A DNA stretch of 64,000 nt from Aldehydirespirator sp965221185 (GCA_965221185.1 OZ244866.1:682001-746000), one strand, 5' to 3'; positions 10,891 to 19,361 are shown, counted from the first letter of the stretch. The notes: generated from the sequence alone by a model not told the origin. Numbers and translations are program-made.

Positions 10891-11673
10891 ATGACTGCTG
10901 ACCGTGATCCGCTGTTCGACTTCGAGGGCAAGGTCGTCGCCATAACCGGCGGCAGCCGCGGCCTGGGCCGCGAGATGGCCGAGGCGTTCGCCCACCGTGG
11001 GGCACGGGTGGCCATCGCCAGCCGCAAGGGAGACGTGTGCGAGGCCGCGGCGGCCGAGATCACGGCCGCATCCGGCTCGGACGTGATCGGGCTGGGACTG
11101 CATGCGGGCCGCTGGGACCAGTGCGAGCCCTTCGTCGGGGAGGTCACCGACCGGCTCGGTCCCATCGACGTGCTGATCAACAACGCCGGCAGCTCGCCGC
11201 TGTACCCGTCGCTGGCCGAGATCTCCGAGGGTCTCTTCGACAGCGTCATCGGCCTGAACATGAAGGGCCCCTTTCGGCTGTGCGCGCTGGTGGCCGAGCA
11301 GATGCAGGCCCGGGGCGCGGAGGGCAGCATCATTAACGTGTCCAGCATCGCCGCGGTGCAGCCCAGCGCGGTCGAGGTCCCCTACGGGATGGCTAAGGCG
11401 GGACTCAACAATCTGACTCTGGCGCTGGCCCACATGCTCGGACCCAAGATCCGGGTGAACGGCATCATGCCGGGGCCGTTCCTGACCGACATCGCCAAGG
11501 CATGGGACCTCGACGCCTTCGCCGAGACGGCCCGCCAGCGCATACCGCTGGGGAGGGGCGGTCAGCCCGACGAGATCGTCGGCGCGGCGCTGTACCTGGC
11601 CTCGTCGGCGTCCAGCTACACCACCGGCGCCATCATCAAGGTTGACGGCGGCCTGGCCTGGTCCCCGGCGTGA
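10891..11673 (+). CDS. Short-chain dehydrogenase/reductase
   Basis: Classical SDR of 260 aa: TGGSRGLG cofactor motif near residue 17, INNAG near 95, catalytic Ser in INVSSIA, and YGMAK, ending with the dimer-interface segment VDGGLAWSP. I chose ATG 10891 because TGAGGAGT lies just before it; an in-frame ATG 15 bases upstream is less likely. It is cotranscribed with the acyl-CoA dehydrogenase and probably oxidises a hydroxyacyl or alcohol intermediate. Confidence 0.88.
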   Translation: MTADRDPLFDFEGKVVAITGGSRGLGREMAEAFAHRGARVAIASRKGDVCEAAAAEITAASGSDVIGLGLHAGRWDQCEPFVGEVTDRLGPIDVLINNAGSSPLYPSLAEISEGLFDSVIGLNMKGPFRLCALVAEQMQARGAEGSIINVSSIAAVQPSAVEVPYGMAKAGLNNLTLALAHMLGPKIRVNGIMPGPFLTDIAKAWDLDAFAETARQRIPLGRGGQPDEIVGAALYLASSASSYTTGAIIKVDGGLAWSPA

Positions 11674-11689
11674 ACGCATCGCGCTGACG

Positions 11690-11695
11690 TATTCT
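11690..11695 (+). promoter_or_regulatory. Leaderless-type -10 box (TATTCT)
   Basis: TATTCT ends 6 nt before ATG 11702 and no SD lies between. It matches the TAnnnT pattern of this window. Confidence 0.45.
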
Positions 11696-11701
11696 GCGGT
11701 G

Positions 11702-12277
11702 ATGAGCGAGCGACCGGGTATCGGCGAGGAGGCAGCCCGCCCGGGTGCTTCGGCTGGCGGCGGCGCGCCCAGCGATGCGGAGGTCCGCGACCGGCTTCCG
11801 GAGGATCTCGACGCGTCGGGGTACGTGGGGCCGTACCTGTTCCCGAACAACAGCAGGCGGCGCATCGCGGGAGTGCTCTACCTGCTGGTCGGCGCGGCTG
11901 CCGTCGTGGCGCCCCTGGTGGTCGGCGAGGACGCGTTGCTGGTCAACGGCGGCTTCATGGCCGGCGGGATCGGCCTCATTCTCTTCGGGCTGTACTGCCT
12001 GCAGGCTGGCTGGGACCTGGCCGTCGACGAGAACGGCGCGCTGGTGTCGGCCACACGGGAGGTGGGTTTTCCGGTGGGCCACGCCTCTGCTCAGCTCGCC
12101 TGGCGCGGGCTGCGGAGCCGGCCCACGTGGCGCATCTTGCTCTACTCGAACGAGGCGACGCCGTCCAGCCGCGGCCTCGTTCTCGTCGACGGCGTCGACG
12201 GCCGGGTGTTGGACTGCTTCGTAGAGGACAACCCTGAGGATTGGACCGGCCTCGACGTCTATCCACGGAGTCCCTGA
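11702..12277 (+). CDS. Hypothetical membrane protein with two transmembrane helices
   Basis: I do not recognise a family for this 191-aa protein. A flexible N-terminus (about 40 residues rich in Ala, Gly and Glu) leads to two hydrophobic helices at about residues 58-76 and 82-101, then a soluble C-terminal domain of about 85 residues with SRPTWRILLYS and LVLVDGVDG. The pattern suggests an inner-membrane anchored protein with a cytosolic C-terminal domain. It sits upstream of the PIM cluster, but an 82-bp gap and a separate promoter-like box give no firm functional link. Confidence 0.7.
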   Translation: MSERPGIGEEAARPGASAGGGAPSDAEVRDRLPEDLDASGYVGPYLFPNNSRRRIAGVLYLLVGAAAVVAPLVVGEDALLVNGGFMAGGIGLILFGLYCLQAGWDLAVDENGALVSATREVGFPVGHASAQLAWRGLRSRPTWRILLYSNEATPSSRGLVLVDGVDGRVLDCFVEDNPEDWTGLDVYPRSP

Positions 12278-12359
12278 GGCCCTGAGACCCCGGTGAGCGA
12301 GCGCTGTGGCCGGACCGCTAGCTGCTAGCGTGCATCCACAGCCGCGACGGGAGCGCTGA

Positions 12360-13067
12360 ATGTTCGACGGAAACTGGCGCGAGGCAGTCGACCGGGGGCT
12401 CACACCGATCGGTGTGTCGCTGCGCCGCACCGGAGTGAGCGCCGACATGGTCACCATCACCGGCATCGTCATGGCCACCGGGGCGGCCGTCGCCATCGCG
12501 ACCGGCAACCTGCGGCTGGGGTTCCTGCTGCTGATACTGACGGGAATCCCCGACGCCCTCGACGGCGCAGTGGCCAAGGCCTCGGGCACTGCCTCGCAGC
12601 GGGGCGCCTTCTTCGACTCCGTTTCGGACCGCCTCACCGACGCCCTGCTCTTCGGCGGGCTCGCCTGGTACCTGTCGGACTCGGAGCCGGGTCACACGAT
12701 GATGCTGCCGGTGGCCGTGATGAGCCTTGCGATGCTCGTCTCGTACCAGCGGGCCAAGGCGGAGTCGCTCGGCTACAACGCCAAGGGCGGCATCATGGAG
12801 CGGGCCGAGCGATTCATCGTGCTCGGCTTCGGCCTGCTGTTCAACGAGTTGCTCGTGTGGACTCTGTGGCTGATGCTCGTGCTCACAGCAGTCACCGCCG
12901 TTCAACGGTTCGTCAAGGTCTGGAGGCAGGCGTCCGAGGACCGGCCGGTTCGCCCACGCTCGCGTCGCCGATTCCGCCGGTCCAGGGGGGTCAGGACCGA
13001 CCGCAGAGGAGCCGACACCGCCTGGCGTGCCCGGATGCGCAGCCGCCAGCCGACCGACCCTGCGTAA
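12360..13067 (+). CDS. pgsA1: CDP-alcohol phosphatidyltransferase, probable phosphatidylinositol phosphate synthase
   Basis: Integral membrane enzyme (235 aa) that condenses CDP-diacylglycerol with inositol 1-phosphate, the actinobacterial route to phosphatidylinositol. The CDP-AP signature is present near residues 62-88 as DALDGAVAK...GAFFDSVSD, giving the four metal-binding aspartates (the usual AR after DG is AK here). The remaining length is hydrophobic helices, with an Arg-rich cytosolic tail of about 45 residues. Specificity is assigned from context: it is followed by a PatA-like acyltransferase and PimA in the same order as Rv2612c-Rv2610c. An SD-like GACGGGAG is present. Confidence 0.85.
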   Translation: MFDGNWREAVDRGLTPIGVSLRRTGVSADMVTITGIVMATGAAVAIATGNLRLGFLLLILTGIPDALDGAVAKASGTASQRGAFFDSVSDRLTDALLFGGLAWYLSDSEPGHTMMLPVAVMSLAMLVSYQRAKAESLGYNAKGGIMERAERFIVLGFGLLFNELLVWTLWLMLVLTAVTAVQRFVKVWRQASEDRPVRPRSRRRFRRSRGVRTDRRGADTAWRARMRSRQPTDPA

Positions 13068-13073
13068 GAGGCC

Positions 13074-13985
13074 GTGCCGTCGGTCTCGGCCTACAGGGCC
13101 GGCGAGTTCTTCGCCCGCCGCGCTCCGTCACCGGTAGCCAGGGCCGGGGCGCTGGCGGCCGCGCTGGGGGCCGTAGCCGCCAGTGGCGACAAGCGGCTGA
13201 TGGTGCGACGCAACCTGGAGAGGGCCCTGGGCCGGCCGATGGGGCCCGCCGAGGCCGCCCGCCGGGTGACGGCCGTCTTCGACTGGTACGCCCGCTACTA
13301 CCTCGAGAGCTTCAAGCTGCCGAGCCTCGACGCGTCGGTCATCGACGCGGGGTTCGGCTATGAGGGTGTCGGCGCCATCGAGCGCGCCGTCCGCTCCGGC
13401 ACCGGCCCGATCCTCGTCATGCCGCATCTGGGCACCTGGGAATGGGCGGCATGGTGGCTTGCCCTGGTCCCTCGGATGAGGGTGACGGCCGTGGTGGAGC
13501 CGCTGGAGCCCCCAGAGGTGTTCGAGTGGTTCACCTCGTTCCGCCAGCGGCTGGGAATGGACATCATCCCCGTTGGTCCGGACGCGGGCGGGCGCCTCGC
13601 GGCCGCCATCCGGCGCGGCGACGTGGTGTGCCTGCTCTCGGATCGCGATGTCTCGGGAAGCGGTGTGGCGGTGGACTTCTTCGGCGAGCGGACCCGGTTG
13701 CCGGCCGGGCCCGCTCTACTGGCGCTGCGCACCGGCGCACCCCTCATCCCGGCCGCGGTGTACTGGCGGGGCCGCACCCGCCATGCCGTAGCCGGGCCCC
13801 CTCTCGACACCCGCCGATTGGGCGGTATCCGCACCGACGTGTCCCGGGTCGTGCAGGCCTACGCTGCGGCCCTCGAGCAGCTGATCCGGGCCGCGCCCGA
13901 GCAGTGGCATCTGATGTCGCCCAACTGGCCCAGCGACTACGAGGCGCTCGGCATGCCCGTCCCGGAGTCGCTGCGGGGCATCTAG
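13074..13985 (+). CDS. patA: Phosphatidylinositol mannoside acyltransferase (LPLAT/HtrB family)
   Basis: Acyl-CoA dependent acyltransferase that acylates the mannose of PIM1/PIM2 at the cytosolic membrane face. The 303-aa length fits. The catalytic motif His-x4-Glu is seen as HLGTWEWA near residue 118, and the lysophospholipid-acyltransferase substrate block PAGPALLALRTGAPLIPA near residue 210. It starts with GTG 6 bp after pgsA1 and is followed 9 bp later by pimA, the standard actinobacterial PIM order. The assignment as patA depends on this context, since HtrB-family members look alike. Confidence 0.85.
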   Translation: MPSVSAYRAGEFFARRAPSPVARAGALAAALGAVAASGDKRLMVRRNLERALGRPMGPAEAARRVTAVFDWYARYYLESFKLPSLDASVIDAGFGYEGVGAIERAVRSGTGPILVMPHLGTWEWAAWWLALVPRMRVTAVVEPLEPPEVFEWFTSFRQRLGMDIIPVGPDAGGRLAAAIRRGDVVCLLSDRDVSGSGVAVDFFGERTRLPAGPALLALRTGAPLIPAAVYWRGRTRHAVAGPPLDTRRLGGIRTDVSRVVQAYAAALEQLIRAAPEQWHLMSPNWPSDYEALGMPVPESLRGI

Positions 13986-13988
13986 TCT
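13983..13988 (+). promoter_or_regulatory. Leaderless-type -10 box (TAGTCT) overlapping the patA stop
   Basis: TAGTCT ends 6 nt before the pimA GTG, and its first three bases are the patA stop codon. It may give pimA its own leaderless transcript inside the operon. Confidence 0.4.
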
Positions 13989-13994
13989 CCGACT

Positions 13995-15086
13995 GTGCGG
14001 ATAGGCATCATCTGCCCCTACAGCCTCACCCAGCCCGGCGGTGTGCAGATGCAGGTGCTCGGGCTGGCCAGGGCTCTGAGCCGCAGCGGGCACCCCACCC
14101 GCGTGCTCGGCCCGTGCGACGGCCCGCCGCCCGATCCCAACGTGACGCCTCTCGGCAACAGCCTGCCCGCGATCGCCAACGGCTCGATAGCCCCCGTTGC
14201 CCCCGACCCCTCCTGCCAGCTGCGGGCCATCCGAGCCATGAGGGACGAGTCCTTCGACGTCATCCACCTCCACGAGCCCCTGGCGCCCGGACCGACCATG
14301 ACCGCGCTGCTGGTGAGGCCCGCTCCTCTCATCGGCACCTTTCACGCGGCGGGCGGCTACATCTCGTACGAGGTTTTCCCCCGAGCCGCCCGCTTCCTCG
14401 CCAACCGTCTCGACTTGAGAGTGGCGGTCTCGCCCGACGCCCGCGACACGGCTCGCCAGACTCTGGGCGGAAGCTTCGACCTGCTCTTCAACGGCGTGGA
14501 GCTGGCTCCCTACCGGATCGCCGAGCCCACACGCACCGCTGGTCCGACGATCCTGTTCATCGGCCGCCATGAGCCCCGCAAGGGCCTCGGCGTGCTGCTC
14601 GGCGCGCTCGCCATGCTCCCCTCGACGGTGAGGCTGTGGATTGCCGGTGCTGGTCCCGAGACGGCCGCGCTGCGGGCCCGGTCGGCGGGCGATGCACGGA
14701 TCGAGTGGCTCGGCACCATCACCGACAGCGAGAAGATCAGCCGGCTCAAGGGGGCCGACGTGCTCTGTGCTCCGTCTCTGGGGGGAGAGTCCTTCGGCAT
14801 CGTGCTGCTGGAGGCCATGGCCGCGGGCACCGCGGTGGTGGCCAGCGACCTCCCCGGCTACCGCAATGTGGCACGACCGGGCCGGGACGCGCTGCTGGTG
14901 CCGCCGGGAGACTCACGGCAACTGGCCGGCGCGATCGACCGTGTGCTCACGAGCGCCTCCGAGTCTTCGAGGCTGATGGCTGCCGGACACACCCGGGCCG
15001 AGGCCTTCTCCATGTCGGGCCTGGCCGACCATTACCTCGAGCGCTACGAACGGATCGCGGTGTCCACCAACGGCCGCCGCGAGTAG
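13995..15086 (+). CDS. pimA: Phosphatidylinositol alpha-mannosyltransferase
   Basis: GT4-family GT-B glycosyltransferase of 363 aa that moves mannose from GDP-mannose to phosphatidylinositol, the first PIM step. The N-terminus MRIGIICPYSLTQPGGVQMQV carries the glycine loop GGVQ typical of PimA. The C-terminal nucleotide-sugar domain has IGRHEPRKGL and the E-x7-E motif in GESFGIVLLEAMAAG. It is the third gene of the pgsA1-patA-pimA set. Confidence 0.92.
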   Translation: MRIGIICPYSLTQPGGVQMQVLGLARALSRSGHPTRVLGPCDGPPPDPNVTPLGNSLPAIANGSIAPVAPDPSCQLRAIRAMRDESFDVIHLHEPLAPGPTMTALLVRPAPLIGTFHAAGGYISYEVFPRAARFLANRLDLRVAVSPDARDTARQTLGGSFDLLFNGVELAPYRIAEPTRTAGPTILFIGRHEPRKGLGVLLGALAMLPSTVRLWIAGAGPETAALRARSAGDARIEWLGTITDSEKISRLKGADVLCAPSLGGESFGIVLLEAMAAGTAVVASDLPGYRNVARPGRDALLVPPGDSRQLAGAIDRVLTSASESSRLMAAGHTRAEAFSMSGLADHYLERYERIAVSTNGRRE

Positions 15087-15381
15087 ATGGTGCAGCCTCG
15101 CGCTGCAGGGACGTGTGCCCGCTCTTGTTCGCTGCGCTCACGGGCCGCTCGGGCCACGGCCTCGCTGAACGCCTTGCGAGTTCCTCATGCCGTGCCGCGC
15201 AACCGCTCGGCCTCCAACGGCCGCCGCGGATGGTCGGCTCTGCGGCGCGGGAACCCAGCGAAGGCCGCTAGCTCGCGGTAGAGATCGCGGGGACTGCGGG
15301 CGCGAGCGTTACGATGGCGGTGCGTTGACGGTAGGCCTCGCGTGACCGCCGGTCGGGCGCGAGGCACCGCCAACGGACCCA
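15087..15381. other. 295-bp intergenic region containing dispersed repeat copy A
   Basis: No convincing gene. It holds repeat copy A (15118-15215), then about 165 bp of ordinary GC-rich sequence. Two weak TAnnnT-like hexamers near 15310 and 15332 precede very short frames only. Confidence 0.6.
15118..15215 (+). repeat. Dispersed intergenic repeat, copy A (forward)
   Basis: Core CCCGCTCTTGTTCGCTGCGC continues through GGCCACGGCCTCGCT to 15166, and the distal arm CCGCTCGGCCTCC is at 15203-15215. The same core and arm recur at 17734, 19362 (reverse), 21467 (reverse), 35717, 43046 (reverse, interrupted) and 43204. Confidence 0.85.
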
Positions 15382-16167
15382 TTGCCGCCGCGCTCGCCGG
15401 GGGCAGCCCCGACGTCCGCTACACCGCAGAACGCTTTGAGGTATCACCCCCTAGCAGTCGTCGCTTCTCCTGCCGCCGCCGTCGGCCTCGTCGTGTGGGC
15501 GGCCCTGTCGTTCGCTGGCGTCTCGCCACTTGTTGCGGTCGTGCTCGGCGCGGCTGTGGGCTTGGCCGCCGCCGCGCTGCTCTGGCTCGGCGCGCCCAGG
15601 TCGGCGCTGGCAGCTCTCAGGGCCCGGCCGCTGGCGCGAGGCGAGCATCCTCGGCTCGAGAACGTCGTCGAGGGCCTGTGCACGACCCACGGGTTCCACC
15701 CGCCGTCCGTCCATGTGGTAGAGACGCCCGCGATCAACGCGGCGTCGGTGGGACGCCGGCGGCCGCCCGGGCACCTGGTGGTGACCCGCGGGGCGTTGTC
15801 CAGGCTCGACCGTCTGGAGCTTGAGGCGGTGGTGGCCCGCCATCTCTGCGAGATCAGGCGGGGAGTCGCCGTGGAGACTGTTCAGGCCAGCGTCGCCCGC
15901 ATCCCGGGGGTCGGGCCCCTCGCTGCCCGCCTAGCCGGCCGCGGCTCGGGGCATCATGGAGTCACCGTTGTCGACATGGAGGCGGCGCGCCTGACCGGCT
16001 ACCCCCCGGCGCTGGCCTCCGCGCTCTCCAAGGCCGCCGCCGGGCCCAGTGTCGACGTATCCGGCGCGGCAGCTCACGTTTGGCTCGTCGCGCCCCAAGC
16101 GGCTGGCGCCGCGACCCGAGCGATGCCTTCGACGGCTCAGCGGATCGACGTGCTGGGCGAGATCTGA
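15382..16167 (+). CDS. M48-like membrane protein lacking the zinc-protease motif
   Basis: About 240-261 aa. Two N-terminal membrane helices (residues 25-66) are followed by a region like HtpX/M48 peptidases: HPRLENVVEGLCTTHGF, VHVVETPAINAASVG, and GHLVVTRGALSRLDRLELEAVVARH. Where the family has HExxH, this protein has RHLCE (residues 153-157), and it ends STAQRIDVLGEI like the family tail. All zinc ligands of the motif are gone, so it is probably a non-peptidase relative. The start is uncertain: TTG 15382 or TTG 15436. Its stop overlaps the start of the DUF3048 gene (TGATG), so the two are likely coupled. Confidence 0.65.
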   Translation: MPPRSPGAAPTSATPQNALRYHPLAVVASPAAAVGLVVWAALSFAGVSPLVAVVLGAAVGLAAAALLWLGAPRSALAALRARPLARGEHPRLENVVEGLCTTHGFHPPSVHVVETPAINAASVGRRRPPGHLVVTRGALSRLDRLELEAVVARHLCEIRRGVAVETVQASVARIPGVGPLAARLAGRGSGHHGVTVVDMEAARLTGYPPALASALSKAAAGPSVDVSGAAAHVWLVAPQAAGAATRAMPSTAQRIDVLGEI

Positions 16168-17684
16168 TGGGCGGGCGACCGCGGCCGCGGGCCGCGGTCA
16201 GGTCCACATTGGCGAGGCAGCCGTCCAGGAGCAGGCTCCCGTGGGGGGCGCTCGCCATGTTCGCCACGGCCGCGATGCTGGCTGTCGCGTGCGGTGGGTC
16301 GCGGGGGGAGAGCGCCGATCCGGTCGAGGTCGATCTCGATGCGCTGCAAGAGTCCCTGTCCGCGTGGTCTCCTGTCGATGCCAGCGATGCGGCCGCTCCC
16401 GACGGTCCTGACGGCCGCCCCGACCCGGGTGAGAGCGGCGCGGTTGCGGGTGAGCGTGACGCGATTGCCGGTGAGAGTGGCGCGGTTGCGGGTGGGAGCG
16501 GCGCCGCTGCGGGCGAGGACGGCGCGGTTGCCGGTGAGATCGGCGCGGCTGCGGGCGAGGGCGGCGGGGTGGAAGCCGAGAGCGGGGCTGAGGACAGCCG
16601 ACCGACACCAGACGCGTACGGCGGAACCGTCGACGTTTGGGATCCCGAGGCCCCCGACGACGGTCCGGTGGCTGCCCTCACCGGCGAGCTGACCAGCGAC
16701 TGGTCCCTGGCCCAGCGGCGAGCAGTGGCCGTGAAGGTGGGCAACGGTGACAAGCGGGCCCGTCCCCAGGCAGGGCTAGCGGCGGCCGACATCGTGTACG
16801 AGATGCTCATCGAGGGAGGCAAGACCCGGTTCCTGGCCGTGTTCCATTCTGAGATACCCGGCCGCATCGGCCCCGTCCGCTCGGTGCGGTCTGGCGACAT
16901 CGGTCTCCTGGCCGACCTGTCGACGCCCTACCTGGCCTCCTCCGGTGCCAACACCACGGTTCTGGCAGAGATGCGCCAGGCCGTGAGGGCGGGAACGTTT
17001 GTCGACGTCGGAGGTCTGAGGACCTTCGTCCCCTACTCGCGCGACCCGTCTCGCAGATCGCCGTACAACTTCTACTTCCATTACGACAATCTCATCGGCG
17101 AAGACGCCGCCGCTCTGCCGGGCGGGCTGTTGGATGCGCCGGTGGCGGCCCTGTTCGACTACGGCTCGTCCAACCCTGCGGGCGTCGCTGACGCGGCCGG
17201 CGTCACCGTCACGTTCCACCAGCGCTCGGGCAACGTGGTCTCCCATATCTGGGACGCCGGTGTGGGCGGATGGGTGCGGATCCAGGAGGGTGCGCTGATG
17301 ACCACTGAGACCGACTTCGGCCTCACCGAGGTCGCCCCCGTCAACGTGGCGGTGGTGTGGATGCCCCACGGCGCCTCCGCCGCCGAAGCCGAGTCTCCCC
17401 AAGCCCGGTCCTACGGCACCGGCGATGCGCTGGTTCTCACCGCGGGGACGGTCCACAATGCCGTCTGGGAGCGCACCGAGGACCGTGCCGGCTTCCGGTT
17501 CTCCGATGCGGCCGGGAACCCGCTGAGCCTCTCGCCCGGCTCCACATGGCTGCTGATCGCCAACAACAGCCGGCGCTATCCGGTGGCCGAGGCCGCGATC
17601 GTGACCGCCTCCGAGGGCGCCCGCCTGTTGGCCGACGCCCGGGCCGCCACAAGTCCGGCAGGCAACATCGCCAGCGTCTCCTAA
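16167..17684 (+). CDS. DUF3048 (YerB-like) lipoprotein with heptapeptide repeats
   Basis: 505-aa predicted lipoprotein. The signal helix at residues 27-41 ends LAVAC, with Cys42 the likely lipidated residue. A linker at residues 88-136 consists of seven 7-residue repeats of the form GExGAVA. Two DUF3048 domains follow: AVKVGNGDKRARPQAGLAAA, GRIGPVRSVRSGDI at about 190-260, and the C-terminal half with VWMPHG and the DALVLTAGTVHNAVWER segment. The family is extracytoplasmic and of unproven function. ATG overlaps the previous stop. The repeat linker probably acts as a spacer lifting the domain from the membrane (inference). Confidence 0.85.
   Translation: MGGRPRPRAAVRSTLARQPSRSRLPWGALAMFATAAMLAVACGGSRGESADPVEVDLDALQESLSAWSPVDASDAAAPDGPDGRPDPGESGAVAGERDAIAGESGAVAGGSGAAAGEDGAVAGEIGAAAGEGGGVEAESGAEDSRPTPDAYGGTVDVWDPEAPDDGPVAALTGELTSDWSLAQRRAVAVKVGNGDKRARPQAGLAAADIVYEMLIEGGKTRFLAVFHSEIPGRIGPVRSVRSGDIGLLADLSTPYLASSGANTTVLAEMRQAVRAGTFVDVGGLRTFVPYSRDPSRRSPYNFYFHYDNLIGEDAAALPGGLLDAPVAALFDYGSSNPAGVADAAGVTVTFHQRSGNVVSHIWDAGVGGWVRIQEGALMTTETDFGLTEVAPVNVAVVWMPHGASAAEAESPQARSYGTGDALVLTAGTVHNAVWERTEDRAGFRFSDAAGNPLSLSPGSTWLLIANNSRRYPVAEAAIVTASEGARLLADARAATSPAGNIASVS
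16428..16574 (+). repeat. Seven tandem 21-bp repeats inside the DUF3048 gene
   Basis: In-frame units of the type GGTGAGAGCGGCGCGGTTGC, each encoding GE(S/R/D/I/G)GAVA-like heptads with point differences. The unit length is a multiple of three, so copy-number change keeps the frame. Confidence 0.85.
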
Positions 17685-17733
17685 GAACGTGCGCGGATAG
17701 GTTGTGAGCGTCTCGCAGTGAGATGTTGTGATT

Positions 17734-17832
17734 CCCGCTCTTGTTCGCTGCGCTCACGGGCCGCTCGGGCCACGGCCTCGCTCAACGCCCGCCGAATTCG
17801 TCGGTGAGTCGCGGCCTATCCGCTCGGCCTCT
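17734..17832 (+). repeat. Dispersed intergenic repeat, copy B (forward)
   Basis: Core at 17734-17782 and distal arm CTATCCGCTCGGCCTCT at 17816-17832. The arm abuts the -10-like box of pdxS, so this copy forms the pdxS upstream region. Confidence 0.85.
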
Positions 17833-17837
17833 AGGAT
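17832..17837 (+). promoter_or_regulatory. Leaderless-type -10 box (TAGGAT) of pdxS
   Basis: TAGGAT ends 7 nt before ATG 17845 and directly follows the distal arm of repeat copy B. Confidence 0.5.
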
Positions 17838-17844
17838 TACGCCC

Positions 17845-18774
17845 ATGTCCGCCAGCACCGATACGAACGCAGCCGGCACCCCGGACCGGGGCCGGATGGC
17901 CACCGGGACCACCCTTGTGAAGAGGGGCTTGGCCGAGATGCTCAAGGGCGGCGTGGTCATGGATGTGGTCACACCTGAGCACGCTCGGATAGCCGAGGAC
18001 GCGGGAGCGGTCTCGGTGATGGCGCTCGAGAGGGTGCCCGCGGACATCCGCGCCCACGGAGGGGTGTCGCGGATGTCTGATCCCGAGATGATCCAGGGAG
18101 TGCAGGCCGCGGTCAGCATCCCGGTGATGGCCAAGGCCAGGATCGGCCACTTCGCGGAGGCGCAGATCTTGCAGGCTCTCGGAGTCGATTACGTGGACGA
18201 GTCGGAGGTTCTCACTCCCGCCGACGAGGTGCACCACATCGACAAGTGGGCGTTCACGGTGCCGTTCGTGTGCGGAGCCACCAACCTGGGTGAGGCGCTG
18301 CGCCGGATCGGGGAGGGCGCCTGCATGATCCGCTCGAAGGGGGAGGCCGGCACCGGCAACATCGTCGAGGCGGTCCGCCACCTCCGTTCGATCGTCGGCG
18401 ACATCCGCCGCATCGCGGCCGCAGGCGACGAGGCCGAACTGTTCGAGTGGGCCAAGCAGATGCAGGCTCCTCTGCCGCTCGTGCAGGAGATCGCCGACAC
18501 CGGGGTGCTCCCGGTACCGCTGTTCTGTGCAGGCGGCATCGCCACGCCGGCGGACGCCTCCCTGGTGATGCAGCTCGGGGCGGAAGCGGTCTTCGTCGGT
18601 TCGGGGATCTTCAAGAGCTCCGACCCGCCCAAGATGGCGGCCGCGGTCGTGGAGGCGGTCACCCACTACCGCGATCCCGACATCCTCGCCAAGATCAGCG
18701 CTGGCCTGGGCCCCGCCATGGCCGGCCTCGAGGCTGCCGCCCTCACCACCAAGATGGCCGAACGGGGCTGGTGA
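17845..18774 (+). CDS. pdxS: Pyridoxal 5'-phosphate synthase subunit PdxS
   Basis: Synthase subunit of the DXP-independent vitamin B6 pathway; it builds PLP from ribose 5-phosphate, glyceraldehyde 3-phosphate and ammonia from PdxT. 309 aa with the full family signature: TGTTLVKRGLAEMLKGG, MALERVPADIRAHGG, VMAKARIGH (catalytic lysine), DESEVLTPADE, GEAGTGNIVEAVRHLR and the terminal MAERGW. ATG 17845 is chosen because it matches the family N-terminus and follows a -10-like box; a longer frame upstream is only repeat sequence. It overlaps pdxT by GTGA. Confidence 0.97.
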   Translation: MSASTDTNAAGTPDRGRMATGTTLVKRGLAEMLKGGVVMDVVTPEHARIAEDAGAVSVMALERVPADIRAHGGVSRMSDPEMIQGVQAAVSIPVMAKARIGHFAEAQILQALGVDYVDESEVLTPADEVHHIDKWAFTVPFVCGATNLGEALRRIGEGACMIRSKGEAGTGNIVEAVRHLRSIVGDIRRIAAAGDEAELFEWAKQMQAPLPLVQEIADTGVLPVPLFCAGGIATPADASLVMQLGAEAVFVGSGIFKSSDPPKMAAAVVEAVTHYRDPDILAKISAGLGPAMAGLEAAALTTKMAERGW

Positions 18775-19346
18775 CGCCCCGCGTCGGCGTGCTCGCCCTG
18801 CAAGGGGGGTTCGCCTCCCACGCCACCATCCTCGACAGACTCGGTGCACGCGTCGACGAGGTCCGCACGCCTGAGCATCTCGCCGGGGTCGACGCGCTGG
18901 TCATGCCTGGCGGCGAGTCCACGACCATGTCGATGCTGCTAGACCGCTCGGGTCTGCTGGAGCCCCTCAAGCAGCGGTTGGAGGCCGGGATTGGGGTGCT
19001 GGGAACGTGCGCCGGGATGATCCTGCTAGCCCGCGAGGTGGTAGACGGGCGGACCGACCAGCATGCGCTGGGACTGGTGGACATTACTGTGCGGCGCAAC
19101 GCCTACGGCACCCAGATCGAGAGCTTCGAAGCTGACATCGACGTGGACGGCCTCGAGTCGCCGTTCCACGCCGTGTTCATCCGGGCCCCGGCCGTGGAGC
19201 GGACCGGGGTCGGCGTGGAGGTGCTGGCCCGCCACGAGGGCCGCCCGGTGCTGTGCCGGTCGGGCCCGGCGACGGTGGCGGCCTTCCACCCCGAGCTGTC
19301 CGGCGACGACCGCCTCCACGCCCGCTTCCTGGCCGACTTGCCCTAG
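18771..19346 (+). CDS. pdxT: Pyridoxal 5'-phosphate synthase glutaminase subunit PdxT
   Basis: Class I glutamine amidotransferase (191 aa) that feeds ammonia to PdxS. The oxyanion segment is PGGESTTMS, the nucleophile is Cys80 in GTCAGMI, and the His-Glu pair is in FHPELSGD. It starts with a GTG overlapping the pdxS stop, so the two subunits are translationally coupled. The length matches the family. Confidence 0.96.
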   Translation: MTPRVGVLALQGGFASHATILDRLGARVDEVRTPEHLAGVDALVMPGGESTTMSMLLDRSGLLEPLKQRLEAGIGVLGTCAGMILLAREVVDGRTDQHALGLVDITVRRNAYGTQIESFEADIDVDGLESPFHAVFIRAPAVERTGVGVEVLARHEGRPVLCRSGPATVAAFHPELSGDDRLHARFLADLP

Positions 19347-19361
19347 GGCCCGGACGGATAA

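Noticed and set aside
15342..15824. Alternative frame from GTG 15342 as the N-terminus of the M48-like gene
   Set aside because: It carries no membrane or M48-like sequence and would need a frameshift; the 15382/15436 frame holds all recognisable segments.
16428..16574. CRISPR-like regular repeats
   Set aside because: Units are contiguous, in frame and encode heptapeptides; there are no unique spacers and no cas genes.
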